This document shows, piece by piece, positions 16,391 to 26,982 of a stretch of 64,000 nt of DNA. The stretch comes from Tsuneonella aeria (GTDB lineage: Bacteria; Pseudomonadota; Alphaproteobacteria; Sphingomonadales; Sphingomonadaceae), in the NCBI RefSeq assembly GCF_009827495.1, contig NZ_WTZA01000001.1, forward strand, positions 62,001 to 126,000. Direction: 5' to 3'. Within the stretch, counting starts at the first letter, position 1, and each line of letters opens with the position of its first letter. The notes below the pieces were generated by a model. It saw only the letters and a program-made list of their open reading frames with translations, searched no databases and was not told the DNA's origin. The translations under genes and the position numbers were made by a program.

Positions 16391-17296
16391 TCAGCGCACC
16401 CAGTCGAGGCCGATCTCTTCGAAGATCTCGCGGCTTTCGTCCCAGTTCTCTTCCACTTTCACGTGCAGGAACAGGTGGACCTTCACGCCCAGCAGCTCGC
16501 TCAGCTCCTTGCGCGCCGCCTCGCCGATGGCCTTGATGCGCGCTCCGCCCTTGCCCAGCACGATCGCGCGCTGGGTGTCGCGGCCGACGATGATCTGCTG
16601 GTGGATCTCAACGCTGCCATCCTTGCGCTCGATATACTGTTCGGGCCGCACGGCGCTGTCGTAAGGAAGTTCCTCGTGGAGCTGCTTGTAGAGCTGCTCG
16701 CGCGTGATCTCGGCCGCCATCAGGCGTTCGCTGGCGTCCGACACCTGATCTTCGGGATAGATCCATTCGCCCTGGGGCATCATCCCGGCCAGCGCGGCCT
16801 TGAGTTCGGGCACCCCGTCACCGGTCTGGGCCGAGACGAAAAATATCTCGGCGAAATCGGCCTTCGCAGCGAATTCCTGTGCAAGGACCAGCAGGGGTTC
16901 CTTCTTCGCGATATCGACTTTGTTGAGCACCAGGATCTTGCGTTCCGGGCGCAGGCGCAGGGCCTCGATCAGCGGGTCCAGTTCGTGACGGCGCTGCTTG
17001 ACCGGATCGACCACCAGCAGGATCGCATCGGCCGCCTGCGTGCCTTCCCACGCGGCGCTGACCATCGCGCGGTCGAGCCGTCGCCGCGGCGCGAAGATGC
17101 CGGGCGTGTCGACCAGCACCATCTGCGTTTCTTCTTCCAGTGCAATGCCGAGCAGCCGCGCCCGCGTGGTCTGCGCCTTGGCCGAAACGATGGCGACCTT
17201 CTGGCCGACGAGCGCATTGACCAGGGTGGACTTGCCGGCGTTGGGCGCCCCGATCACCGCCACGAAACCGCATCGGGCGTTGGGCTGGATCGTCAT
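16391..17296 (-). CDS. era: GTPase Era
   Basis: This 301-residue essential GTPase helps 16S rRNA maturation and 30S assembly. G1 is GAPNAGKST, G3 DTPG (followed by IFAPRRRLDRAM) and G4 NKVD. The C-terminal KH domain carries GKGGARIKAIG. Its ATG overlaps the rnc stop codon (ATGA), so lepB-rnc-era is one translationally coupled operon, the classic arrangement. Confidence 0.96.
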   Translation of the reverse strand: MTIQPNARCGFVAVIGAPNAGKSTLVNALVGQKVAIVSAKAQTTRARLLGIALEEETQMVLVDTPGIFAPRRRLDRAMVSAAWEGTQAADAILLVVDPVKQRRHELDPLIEALRLRPERKILVLNKVDIAKKEPLLVLAQEFAAKADFAEIFFVSAQTGDGVPELKAALAGMMPQGEWIYPEDQVSDASERLMAAEITREQLYKQLHEELPYDSAVRPEQYIERKDGSVEIHQQIIVGRDTQRAIVLGKGGARIKAIGEAARKELSELLGVKVHLFLHVKVEENWDESREIFEEIGLDWVR

Positions 17297-17964
17297 CCGA
17301 ATCTCTCCATGAATGCAGCCGCGGCGGCGGTTTCGGCCTGCTGCTTGCTGCCGGCGGTGGCCTCGACCTCGCCCACGTTGTGCACTTTCACCCGCACCGT
17401 GAAGCGCGCCTGGTGGTCGGGCCCGCTGCGTTCGACAAGGGTGTATTCGGGCGGCTTGCGGCGATTGCCCGCGGCCCATTCCTGCAACGCAGACTTGGGA
17501 TGCTTGGACCGGCCGCGCCGCCCTTCGATCGCGCCCTTCCACAACTGCTGCACCAGGTCGCGCGTGGCATCGAACCCGGCCTGGAGGAAGTTCGCGCCGA
17601 TCAGTGCTTCCATCACGTCGCCCAGAACGTTGTCGCTGTCGTGCGCCCCGTCATCGCGCGCCTGCTTGCCCAGGCGGACGTGATCGGGCACCCCGATCTC
17701 GCGCGCGATGCAGGCGCATGTGTCGCGGCTGACCAGCGCGTTGAGGCGCTGCGCCAGTTCCCCCTCCGCTGCGTCGGAATCGGCGTAGAGCCATTGCGAG
17801 ATCGAGAGGCCGAGGACACGGTCGCCCAGCCATTCGAGCCGTTCGTAATTGTCTTCGTCGCCCGTGCTGCCGTGGGTGAGTGCGGCGCGATAGCGTTCGG
17901 CATCGCCCACGGTGAAACCGACCCCTTCCAGCCAGGCGCGGGTTTTGTCCGGCAGCGCGGTCAT
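17293..17964 (-). CDS. rnc: Ribonuclease III
   Basis: This 223-residue double-strand-specific endoribonuclease matures rRNA. The signature ERLEWLGDRVLGLSIS is near residues 40-56, the second metal-binding region is DVMEALIGANFL, and a C-terminal dsRNA-binding domain (KSALQEWAAG ... GSKQQAETAAA) follows. The start at 17964 overlaps the lepB stop by four bases (ATGA). The end overlaps the era start in the same way. Confidence 0.96.
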   Translation of the reverse strand: MTALPDKTRAWLEGVGFTVGDAERYRAALTHGSTGDEDNYERLEWLGDRVLGLSISQWLYADSDAAEGELAQRLNALVSRDTCACIAREIGVPDHVRLGKQARDDGAHDSDNVLGDVMEALIGANFLQAGFDATRDLVQQLWKGAIEGRRGRSKHPKSALQEWAAGNRRKPPEYTLVERSGPDHQARFTVRVKVHNVGEVEATAGSKQQAETAAAAAFMERFG

Positions 17965-18764
17965 ATCCCCTGGCCCATCCGGTCGCCGCGCGTGGCGCCG
18001 AACCATGTCCACGGTTTCGTCCACTCGGCCGATCCGTCGGTCGACCAGACCATGCCGCTGGCGCGGGCGACTAGCAGTTCCTGCGGCACCATGCCGACAC
18101 CGCCGCCGGGGGTGGCGGGAAAGCGGCTGTCCTGCGAATTGTCGCGGTTGTCGCCCATCGCGAACACCGCGCCTTCGGGCACGATCACGGGGCCGAAATC
18201 GTCCTGCGGCGTCCGCCCGAAATCGAGGGTATCGTAGCTGACGCCGTTGGGCAGCGTTTCGCGGAACCGGGTGTAGCTGCACGTTCCCGCGCCCGCGCGG
18301 CCGCCCCACGCGCAGCTCGTATTGGGCGATATGGGGACCACGAAATCGGCGGCCTGCCGGCGTGGAACGGGCGTGCCGTTGAGGATCACCTGCCCGGCGC
18401 GCATCGCCACGCTGTCGCCCGGCAGGCCGATCACCCGCTTGATGTAGTCGACCTTGTCCACCGGGTGCTTGAACACCGCGACATCGCCCCGTTCGGGCGC
18501 ATCGCTGAAGATCTGTCCGGGGATCAGCGGCAGGTTGAACGGCAGCGACCAGCGGGAATAGCCATATGGCCACTTCGCCGCGACGAAGTAATCGCCGTTC
18601 CACAGGCGCGGCATCATCGATTCACTCGGGATCGAATAGAACGAGAAGAAGAAGCTGCGGAATATGAACACCGCCAGCGCCAGTTTCACCACAAACCAGG
18701 CGAAGCTTCCGAGCGTTTCCTCGTCCTTGCCAGTGGATGTCGTTCGGTCGATCGATTCAGTCAT
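17961..18764 (-). CDS. lepB: Signal peptidase I
   Basis: This 267-residue membrane-bound serine protease removes signal peptides from exported proteins. After a short cytoplasmic N-terminus comes one membrane segment (about 20-45). The catalytic serine is in SIPSESMMPRL and the lysine in DYIKRVIGLPGD. The C-terminal GDNRDNSQDSR box is complete. The start MTESIDRT at 18764 was preferred to a longer in-frame start at 18815. It heads lepB-rnc-era and diverges from pgi with 103 bp between the starts. Confidence 0.94.
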   Translation of the reverse strand: MTESIDRTTSTGKDEETLGSFAWFVVKLALAVFIFRSFFFSFYSIPSESMMPRLWNGDYFVAAKWPYGYSRWSLPFNLPLIPGQIFSDAPERGDVAVFKHPVDKVDYIKRVIGLPGDSVAMRAGQVILNGTPVPRRQAADFVVPISPNTSCAWGGRAGAGTCSYTRFRETLPNGVSYDTLDFGRTPQDDFGPVIVPEGAVFAMGDNRDNSQDSRFPATPGGGVGMVPQELLVARASGMVWSTDGSAEWTKPWTWFGATRGDRMGQGI

Positions 18765-18867
18765 GGACAGTATGTCCGCCAAGGCTGCCGGCCGGTGCTG
18801 TGGGAACGCTTGCAAACATTGCCGCTTCCCCTAGGCGGACAGCCGCGCTCTAGGAAAGGATTTTCGC

Positions 18868-20397
18868 GTGACCCAGGCAGTCGAGGCCGCATGGCAGGCG
18901 ATCGAACGGTGCGAGCGACGCACGCTGGACCAGCTGTTCGCCGGCGATGCGGAGCGGGTTGCCAAGCTGTCCGGGCGGATCGGGTGGGGCGAGGGTGACG
19001 ATACCGGCGGCATCCTGTTCGACTGGTCGAAGACTCACCTGGACGACGACCTGCTTTGCGCGTTCGAGGCGCTGGCGAAGGCGCGCGACTTTACCGGTCG
19101 GCGCGCCGCGCTGCTCTCCGGGGAGCGGGTGAACACCAGCGAAGACCGTGCGGCCGAACACACCGCCCAGCGCGGCATCGGCTCCGAGGCGGCAGTGGAG
19201 GAGGCCGAGGCCCTGCACCAGCGCATGAACATGCTGGTGGAGGCGATCCACGGCGGCGCGTTCGGCGACATGCGCCACCTGATCCATATCGGCATCGGCG
19301 GTTCGGCGCTGGGCCCCCGGCTGGCGATCGACGCGCTGGCCCGCGACGGCGCGGAGGTTCAGGTCCACGTCGTCTCCAATATCGACGGGCTGGCGCTGGA
19401 AGCGGCGTTCGCGCGGTGCGATCCGGCCACGACGCTGATCGCCGTCGCTAGCAAGACCTTCACGACCGCCGAGACGATGACCAACGCGGTGAGCGCACTC
19501 GCCTGGCTGCGCGAGAACGGCGTCGCCGATCCTTATGGCCGGGTCATCGCGCTGACCGCCGCGCCTGAAAAGGCCGTGGAATGGGGTGTTGACGAAACCC
19601 GCGTGCTGCCGTTTTCGGAAAGCGTCGGGGGCCGCTATTCCCTTTGGTCCAGCATCGGCTTCCCCATCGCGCTGGCGCTGGGCTGGGCGGACTTCGATGC
19701 CATGCTCGCGGGCGCGCGCATGTTGGACGAACACTTTCGCGATACGGAGGGCCGGGCGAACCTGCCGCTGCGCGCCGCCTTCGCCGACCAGTATTACACG
19801 CGCGTCCGCGGCTGCCAGACCCGCGGGGTTTTCGCCTATGACGAACGCCTCGCGCTGTTTCCCGACTACCTCCAGCAACTGGAGATGGAATCGAATGGCA
19901 AGCGCGTGGATGCCGTCGGCGCACCCGTATCGGGGCCGACAGCGCCGGTGACATGGGGCGGGGTGGGGACGGACGCGCAGCACGCGGTGTTCCAGTTGCT
20001 GCACCAGGGCACCGTGGAGGTTCCCGTCGATTTCATCGCCAGCGTGCTGCCCGGCGACATGCTCGACCCCGCGCATCACCGCATCCTGCTGATGAACTGC
20101 TTTGCCCAGGGTGCCGCGCTGATGGCCGGCGCCGACGGCAAGGACCCTGCGCGGGAATACCCCGGCGACCGGCCGAGCGCGACGATCCTGTGCGACGACA
20201 TCGATCCCGCCACCCTGGGGGCGCTCATCGCGTTCCACGAACATCGCACGTTCGCCAACGCGGTGCTGATGGGCATCAATCCGTTCGACCAGTTCGGCGT
20301 GGAGCTGGGCAAGTCCATCGCCAACAAGATCGATGCCGGCGGCGCGACGTTCGATGCCAGCACCCAGGCCTTGCTGGAAGTCGCAGGCTTTGACTGA
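18868..20397 (+). CDS. pgi: Glucose-6-phosphate isomerase
   Basis: This 509-residue enzyme interconverts glucose-6-phosphate and fructose-6-phosphate. Visible family features are HIGIGGSALGPRLA, SKTFTTAETMTNA, GGRYSLWSSIGFP and the C-terminal NPFDQFGVELGK. The GTG start is preceded by AGGAAAGGA (18852-18860) at good spacing. It diverges from lepB and is followed by about 225 bases before the helicase gene. Confidence 0.95.
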   Translation: MTQAVEAAWQAIERCERRTLDQLFAGDAERVAKLSGRIGWGEGDDTGGILFDWSKTHLDDDLLCAFEALAKARDFTGRRAALLSGERVNTSEDRAAEHTAQRGIGSEAAVEEAEALHQRMNMLVEAIHGGAFGDMRHLIHIGIGGSALGPRLAIDALARDGAEVQVHVVSNIDGLALEAAFARCDPATTLIAVASKTFTTAETMTNAVSALAWLRENGVADPYGRVIALTAAPEKAVEWGVDETRVLPFSESVGGRYSLWSSIGFPIALALGWADFDAMLAGARMLDEHFRDTEGRANLPLRAAFADQYYTRVRGCQTRGVFAYDERLALFPDYLQQLEMESNGKRVDAVGAPVSGPTAPVTWGGVGTDAQHAVFQLLHQGTVEVPVDFIASVLPGDMLDPAHHRILLMNCFAQGAALMAGADGKDPAREYPGDRPSATILCDDIDPATLGALIAFHEHRTFANAVLMGINPFDQFGVELGKSIANKIDAGGATFDASTQALLEVAGFD

Positions 20398-20418
20398 TTG
20401 CTGCATTGCAGCGATCGA

Positions 20419-20447
20419 TTGACTTGATTGGGCGAAGCGCCCATATG
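20419..20447 (+). promoter_or_regulatory. Possible promoter of the DEAD-box helicase gene
   Basis: TTGACT (20419-20424) and CATATG (20442-20447) are 17 bases apart, a sigma70-like arrangement with a weak -10. The spacer and -10 edge contain a palindrome (TGGGCG-AAG-CGCCCA, 20429-20443). If used, the transcript would have a 5' leader of roughly 170 bases. Sequence inspection only. Confidence 0.35.
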
Positions 20448-20634
20448 CGCGGGCATCGAGACGCCTCGGCAGCGTGAACAGGCGGGCAACCGCCCCGGCC
20501 GCATCTCGGTTCCATTCCCAGACTTCCCAATTCACGCGGGTCGTTAACGGGGCTTCACGGCAGGCCCCATAACCCGCTGCATCCGCGCGCCCGCCATGGG
20601 CCCGCGCGCTGCCGCACAGGCTATGAGTTTATCC

Positions 20635-22056
20635 ATGTCTTTCGAAAACCTCGGGCTGTCGCAGCCCGTGCTCCAGGCTCTGGAGCAGAAGAACTATACC
20701 GTCGCCACCCCGATCCAGCAGCAGGCGATCCCGCTCGTGCTGGAAGGGCGCGACCTGTTGGGCATCGCCCAGACCGGCACCGGCAAGACCGCGGCATTCA
20801 TGCTGCCGAGCATCGACCGGCTGCGCGAGGCTGGCCGGCAGACGCCGTTCAAGTCCGCCCGCATGCTTGTCCTCGCGCCCACGCGTGAACTCGCCGGCCA
20901 GATCGCCAAGAGCGCCGAGGATTACGGCGGTTTCACCGGCCTCAAGGTCTCGGTCGTCGTCGGCGGCACGTCCGTCGGCAAGGACCGCAACAAGCTGCAT
21001 CGCGGCACCGATGTGCTGGTGGCCACCCCTGGCCGCCTGCTCGATCTGGTGGACCAGAAGGCTTTCCGCCTCGACGGCGTCGAAATCCTCGTGCTCGACG
21101 AAGCGGACCAGATGCTCGACCTCGGCTTCATCCACGCGCTGCGCAAGCTGGTCGCGCTGATGCCGGCCAAGCGCCAGACGCTGCTGTTCAGCGCCACGAT
21201 GCCGGGTTCGATCAAGGAACTGAGCAAGCAGTACCTGACCAATCCGGCCCATGTCTCGGTCGCCCCGGCGGCCACGACGGCGGAACGTGTCGAACAGTTC
21301 GTCACCCTGGTCAGCCAGAGCGAGAAGCAAGCGCTCCTGGAACTGATCCTCCGGCGGCAGTATCCGCAGACGCAGGGCATGGACCGCGTGCTCATCTTCA
21401 CGCGCACCAAGCATGGCGCGGACCGCGTGGTGAAGAAGCTGGCACAGGCCGGCATCACCGCGGACGCGATCCACGGCAACAAGAGCCAGCCGCAGCGCGA
21501 ACGCGCCTTGGCGAACTTCAAGTCCGGCCGCGTGCCGATCCTGGTGGCGACCGATATCGCGGCGCGCGGGATCGACGTGTCGGGCGTGAGCCACGTCATC
21601 AACTTCGAGCTGCCCAATGTGGCCGAGCAATATGTCCACCGCATCGGCCGCACCGCGCGCGCCGGGGCGGACGGCATCGCGCTGACCCTGTGTGCCGAGG
21701 ATGAACGCGCCTACCTGCGCGATATCCAGAAGCTGACGGGCGTGACCTGCACCCGCCTGCCGCTGCCTGACAATTTCCGCGCCTTCATCGAAGACGCGCC
21801 GATCGTCCGGCCCAAGGGCAACCCGGGCCAGGTGCAGCAGCCGCGCGCGAAAAAGGTGCAGGCCAAGCCCGTCGGCGGCGAACGGCGGGGCGATGGCGGG
21901 CCCTGGCAGGAAAGCCGCCAGGGCGAACGGCAGCAGGGCGAGCGTCAGCAGGAACGCGGCGGCAAGCCCGCCCAGGGCCAGCAGCGCCGCCGCCGGTTCG
22001 GCAAGGGACCGGGCGGTGGCGGCGGGGGCACCGTTCAGCGCCGCTCGCGCGGGTGA
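20635..22056 (+). CDS. DEAD-box ATP-dependent RNA helicase (RhlE-like)
   Basis: This 473-residue helicase remodels RNA in ribosome assembly or mRNA decay. All core motifs are present: the Q motif (TPIQQQAIP), Walker A AQTGTGKTAA, PTREL, TPGRLLD, VLDEADQML, LLFSATMPG, ATDIAARGID and HRIGRTARAG. After residue ~385 is a disordered basic tail rich in Gln, Arg and Gly, as in RhlE-type proteins. The start at 20635 (MSFENLGL) fits homologues; an ATG at 20623 with AGG six bases before it is an alternative adding four residues. The long upstream leader would fit cold-responsive control, which is inference. Confidence 0.92.
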   Translation: MSFENLGLSQPVLQALEQKNYTVATPIQQQAIPLVLEGRDLLGIAQTGTGKTAAFMLPSIDRLREAGRQTPFKSARMLVLAPTRELAGQIAKSAEDYGGFTGLKVSVVVGGTSVGKDRNKLHRGTDVLVATPGRLLDLVDQKAFRLDGVEILVLDEADQMLDLGFIHALRKLVALMPAKRQTLLFSATMPGSIKELSKQYLTNPAHVSVAPAATTAERVEQFVTLVSQSEKQALLELILRRQYPQTQGMDRVLIFTRTKHGADRVVKKLAQAGITADAIHGNKSQPQRERALANFKSGRVPILVATDIAARGIDVSGVSHVINFELPNVAEQYVHRIGRTARAGADGIALTLCAEDERAYLRDIQKLTGVTCTRLPLPDNFRAFIEDAPIVRPKGNPGQVQQPRAKKVQAKPVGGERRGDGGPWQESRQGERQQGERQQERGGKPAQGQQRRRRFGKGPGGGGGGTVQRRSRG

Positions 22057-22063
22057 TTTCGAA

Positions 22064-22103
22064 GCCCTCCCGTCGCCCACTCTTGTTGGGCGGGGGGAGG
22101 GTT
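22064..22103 (+). terminator. Terminator after the helicase gene
   Basis: An outer stem pairs CCCTCCC (22064-22070) with GGGAGGG (22094-22100), with an inner GCCCA/TGGGC stem, and is followed by TTTCGTT. It begins 8 bases after the stop codon. Confidence 0.75.
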
Positions 22104-22158
22104 TCGTTGCAACCCCATGCTCCGCCCGGCATATGCGCGCCCCTGACAGGAGACGCGC

Positions 22159-23508
22159 ATGGCCGAGCAGAGTTACGACTACGACCTTTTCGTGATCGGC
22201 GCAGGGTCCGGCGGCGTGCGCGCCAGCCGGATCGCGGCGGGCTACGGCGCGAAAGTGGCCGTGGCGGAGGAACACCGCGTCGGCGGCACCTGCGTGATCC
22301 GCGGGTGCGTGCCCAAGAAGATGCTCGTTTACGGCGCGCACTTTGCCGAGGACCTGGAAGACGCGAAGGCGTTCGGCTGGTCGATCGAGGCGCCGAAGTT
22401 CGACTGGACCGTCCTGCGCGATAACGTTCTGAACGATGTCACGCGGCTCGAAGGGCTCTATACCCAGACGCTCGACAACAACAACGTCACCATCCTTGCC
22501 GAACGCGCGACCCTGGTGGGGAATCATGAAATCGCGCTCGCCAGCGGCAGGGTCGTCACCGCGAAATATATCCTCATCGCCACCGGCGCCCGGCCGCACG
22601 TGCCCGATTGTCCCGGCAGCGAGCTTGGCATCACCAGCAACGAGGCATTCCACCTCGATGCGATTCCGGGGCGCATCCTGATCGCGGGCGGCGGCTACAT
22701 CGCCAACGAATTTGCGGGCATCTTCCACCAGTTCGGCAGCAAGGTCACGATCATGAACCGATCGGACCAGCTGCTGCGCGGCTATGACGAGTCGTTGCGC
22801 GACCGGCTGCTGCAGATCAGCGTCATGAAGGGCATCGATTTCCGCTTCAACGCGAAGTTCCGCGGTATCGAGAAGGACGGCGATGCGCTGAAGGTCTCGA
22901 TGACCGGTCACGACGATATCATCGTCGATTGCGTCATGTTCGCGACCGGACGCCTGCCGAACACGGAGGGCCTCGGCCTGGAGGCCGCAGGCGTGGTGCT
23001 GGGCGACCATGGCGAGATCGTGGTCGACCGTTTTAGCAAGACGAACGTCGATCACATCTACGCCGTGGGCGACGTGACGGGCCGCGTGCAGTTGACGCCG
23101 GTGGCCATCCGCGAAGGGCACGCCTTTGCGGACACCGTGTTCGGCAACAACCCGCGCGCGATCGATCACGAATGCATTCCCAGCGCCGTATTCAGCCACC
23201 CGCCGATCGCGGCTGTGGGTCTGACCGAAGGGCAGGCGCGCAACACGCATGGCGCGGTCAAGGTGTACGAAAGCGATTTCCGCCCGATGAAGAATGTATT
23301 GGCCGGGCGCAACGAACGCTGTCTCTACAAGATGGTCTGCGACGAGGGGACGGACCGCATACTGGGCATCCACATGATCGGGCCGGATGCGCCTGAAATC
23401 ATGCAGGCGGCAGCGGTCGCGGTGAAGGCGGGCCTCACCAAGGCGCAGTTCGACGCGACTACCGCGATCCACCCGACGATGGCGGAGGAACTCGTCCTGC
23501 TGCGTTGA
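22159..23508 (+). CDS. gor: Glutathione-disulfide reductase
   Basis: This 449-residue FAD-dependent disulfide reductase reduces oxidised glutathione with NADPH. The FAD-binding VIGAGSGGVRAS is near residue 13, the redox disulfide is GGTCVIRGCVP (C45 and C50) and the second Rossmann fold is IAGGGYIANEFA. The C-terminal dimerisation half ends with the HPTMAEE motif that carries the active-site His-Glu. A Shine-Dalgarno AGGAGA lies 5 bases before the ATG. The preceding hairpin terminator suggests its own promoter in the short gap. Confidence 0.94.
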   Translation: MAEQSYDYDLFVIGAGSGGVRASRIAAGYGAKVAVAEEHRVGGTCVIRGCVPKKMLVYGAHFAEDLEDAKAFGWSIEAPKFDWTVLRDNVLNDVTRLEGLYTQTLDNNNVTILAERATLVGNHEIALASGRVVTAKYILIATGARPHVPDCPGSELGITSNEAFHLDAIPGRILIAGGGYIANEFAGIFHQFGSKVTIMNRSDQLLRGYDESLRDRLLQISVMKGIDFRFNAKFRGIEKDGDALKVSMTGHDDIIVDCVMFATGRLPNTEGLGLEAAGVVLGDHGEIVVDRFSKTNVDHIYAVGDVTGRVQLTPVAIREGHAFADTVFGNNPRAIDHECIPSAVFSHPPIAAVGLTEGQARNTHGAVKVYESDFRPMKNVLAGRNERCLYKMVCDEGTDRILGIHMIGPDAPEIMQAAAVAVKAGLTKAQFDATTAIHPTMAEELVLLR

Positions 23509-23561
23509 CGCCTCCGCCCCGGCGCGGCAAGGCGACGGCGTAAATGCAGGAAGGGGCCGGG

Positions 23562-25084
<1,523 letters not shown>

Positions 25085-25088
<4 letters not shown>

Positions 25089-25363
25089 GTAGCGCTCGCG
25101 AACCGATCGACGGCACGTTTTTCGGCCTTGAGTTCTCAATTCCGCACTTCGCAGGAATTGCGTGCGTCGCACTCTGCGGTGTTTATGCGTTCTGGGTATT
25201 CTACCGCGCGATGAAAACCGGTATTCATGATTTTCGACACCGAACAGTGCGTTCGGAAGAGCCCCACATGTTCGCCTTCCAAGTTGGCCTGACAGCGTTC
25301 CTCGGTGCTGTTGCCGTTGCAGGTGCAATTGTATGGGCACTCGATTTGGGGATGAAACCATGA
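25085..25363 (+). CDS. Small two-helix membrane protein of unknown function
   Basis: This 92-residue protein has two predicted membrane segments (about residues 23-41 and 64-86) separated by a short basic loop ([13 protein letters not shown]). The GTG start overlaps the pccB stop (GTGA) and its own stop overlaps the mce start (ATGA), so it is embedded as a coupled gene. It looks AT-richer than its neighbours and has no family I recognise. It is not needed for propionyl-CoA conversion as usually described. Confidence 0.7.
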
Positions 25364-25809
25364 AACTCGGCCGTCTCAATCACATCGGCGTCGCGACGCC
25401 CTCGATCGCGGATAGCGTGGTCTATTACCGCGAGGTGATGGGTGCGACGCGGATCACCGAACCGTTCGATATGCCCCAGCAGGGGGTGAAGGTCTGCTTC
25501 GTCGACACGCCGACGGATACCGGCCTGAACGGCACGCAGATCGAGCTGATCGAGCCGCTGGGCGAGGGCTCGGCCATCCGTGGGTTCCTGGAAAAGAACC
25601 CGCTCGGGGGGCAGCATCACCTTTGCTACGAGGTACCCGATATCGAAGAGGCCCGCGCGTGGTTTGAAGGGCTGGGCAAGCGCGTGCTCGGCCCCACCCG
25701 CATCGGCGCGCACGGGACGCCGATCTTCTTCCTCCACCCCAAGGACATGATGGGTCAGCTGACCGAGATCATGGAGACGCCCAAGAGCGACCAGCATTGG
25801 TCGAACTGA
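25360..25809 (+). CDS. mce: Methylmalonyl-CoA epimerase
   Basis: This 149-residue vicinal-oxygen-chelate protein interconverts the (S)- and (R)-isomers of methylmalonyl-CoA. The LNHIGVATPS start and HHLCYEVPDIEEA segment give metal-binding histidines, and IELIEPLGEGSAI and a FFLHPKDMMGQLTEIME C-terminus are typical. The ATG at 25360 overlaps the stop of the 92-residue gene. It supplies the mutase at 26983. Confidence 0.93.
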   Translation: MKLGRLNHIGVATPSIADSVVYYREVMGATRITEPFDMPQQGVKVCFVDTPTDTGLNGTQIELIEPLGEGSAIRGFLEKNPLGGQHHLCYEVPDIEEARAWFEGLGKRVLGPTRIGAHGTPIFFLHPKDMMGQLTEIMETPKSDQHWSN

Positions 25810-26004
25810 ACCGCGACGGACGGCATCAGCCTCCCTCTCCGTGACCTCTATCGAGGCTGTTCTTCCGGCGATCGGGTGGAAAAGGAAAAGCCTTGGCCCG
25901 GATCAAGTGCGGGCCGACGATGGTGGGTTGTGCAGCGCGAAATCCCGCGCCACACCGATTGCGAAACGAACCGCATTGGAAGGCATTTGGGGGAGGGCGC
26001 CGAC

Positions 26005-26793
26005 GTGGCCGAATACGAAACGATCCTGACCGAGCGCACGGGCGGCGTGCTCAAGATCACGCTCAACCGGCCGGACCGCCTCAACGCCGCATCGATCGAA
26101 CTGGCCGACGAATTCACCGCTGCCCTTTACGATCTGGGCGATGCGCGCAGCGTGCTGATCACCGGCGCGGGAAAGGGCTTCTGCTCGGGCGCCGATCTGG
26201 CGGCGCGGGGCGAGTCGAGCGCAATCACCGGCACGGGCGGCAGCCACCGTGCGCTGCAGAACCACTACAACCCGCTCATCACCCAGATCATGCGCTGCCC
26301 TGTTCCGGTGGTGACCGCGGTGAACGGCGCGGCGGCCGGCGTAGGCTGCTCGATCGCGCTTGCCGGAGACTTTGTGCTCGCCGGGCGTAGCGCCTATTTT
26401 CTCCAGGCGTTCGTCAACATCGGGCTTGTCCCCGACGGCGGCTCGACCTGGCTGCTGGCCCGCGCGATCGGCCGCGCGCGCGCCACCCGCATGATGATGC
26501 TGGGCGAGAAGATAGGCGCGGACCAGGCCGAGGAATGGGGCCTGATCTACAGGGCCGTAGACGATGCCGCGCTGATGGACGAGGCCGCGGGGCTGGCCGC
26601 GCGCCTGGCCGATGGCCCGACCCTGTCCTACTCCACGATGAAGGCGAACATCCTGACCGCGCTCGACGGCACGCTGCCGCAGGTTTTCCTGGCAGAGGCG
26701 GAAGGCCAGCGCACCGCCGGCGCCAGCGCCGATGCCATGGAAGGCGCCATGGCCTTCCTGGAAAAGCGCAAGCCCCGCTTCCAGGGGCGCTAA
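26005..26793 (+). CDS. Enoyl-CoA hydratase/isomerase family protein
   Basis: This 262-residue crotonase-fold protein acts on acyl-CoA esters. Typical segments are ITLNRPDRLNAA, GAGKGFCSGADLAARG, VNGAAAGVGCSIALAGDF (oxyanion hole) and NIGLVPDGGSTWLL. The GTG at 26005 has GGGAGGG about 8 bases upstream; longer in-frame ATG starts give unlikely extensions. It sits between mce and the mutase. A 195-bp gap before it and a 189-bp gap after it contain no evident gene; the first has a weak hairpin at 25895-25915. Substrate is unknown. Confidence 0.88.
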   Translation: MAEYETILTERTGGVLKITLNRPDRLNAASIELADEFTAALYDLGDARSVLITGAGKGFCSGADLAARGESSAITGTGGSHRALQNHYNPLITQIMRCPVPVVTAVNGAAAGVGCSIALAGDFVLAGRSAYFLQAFVNIGLVPDGGSTWLLARAIGRARATRMMMLGEKIGADQAEEWGLIYRAVDDAALMDEAAGLAARLADGPTLSYSTMKANILTALDGTLPQVFLAEAEGQRTAGASADAMEGAMAFLEKRKPRFQGR

Positions 26794-26982
26794 CCCGCCG
26801 CGCAGCCGCGCGCGGATGGCACGGGGGCAAGATTTGCTTTCGTTGACCCCGCCGCGCGAAATCGTCAGTGCGGAAGCGCAAAAATCGGCATCGCGCGCGC
26901 CCGGCCTTCATCACGGGCGCGGGGGGGGCCTGCGCGGGCGTGTCTTGCACATCGCTCGCCGCGAACGGTTAGGGATTTGAGA

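Noticed and set aside
20629..23472. Long minus-strand open frame opposite the helicase and glutathione reductase genes
   Set aside because: It spans two genuine plus-strand genes and their terminator and shows no domain.
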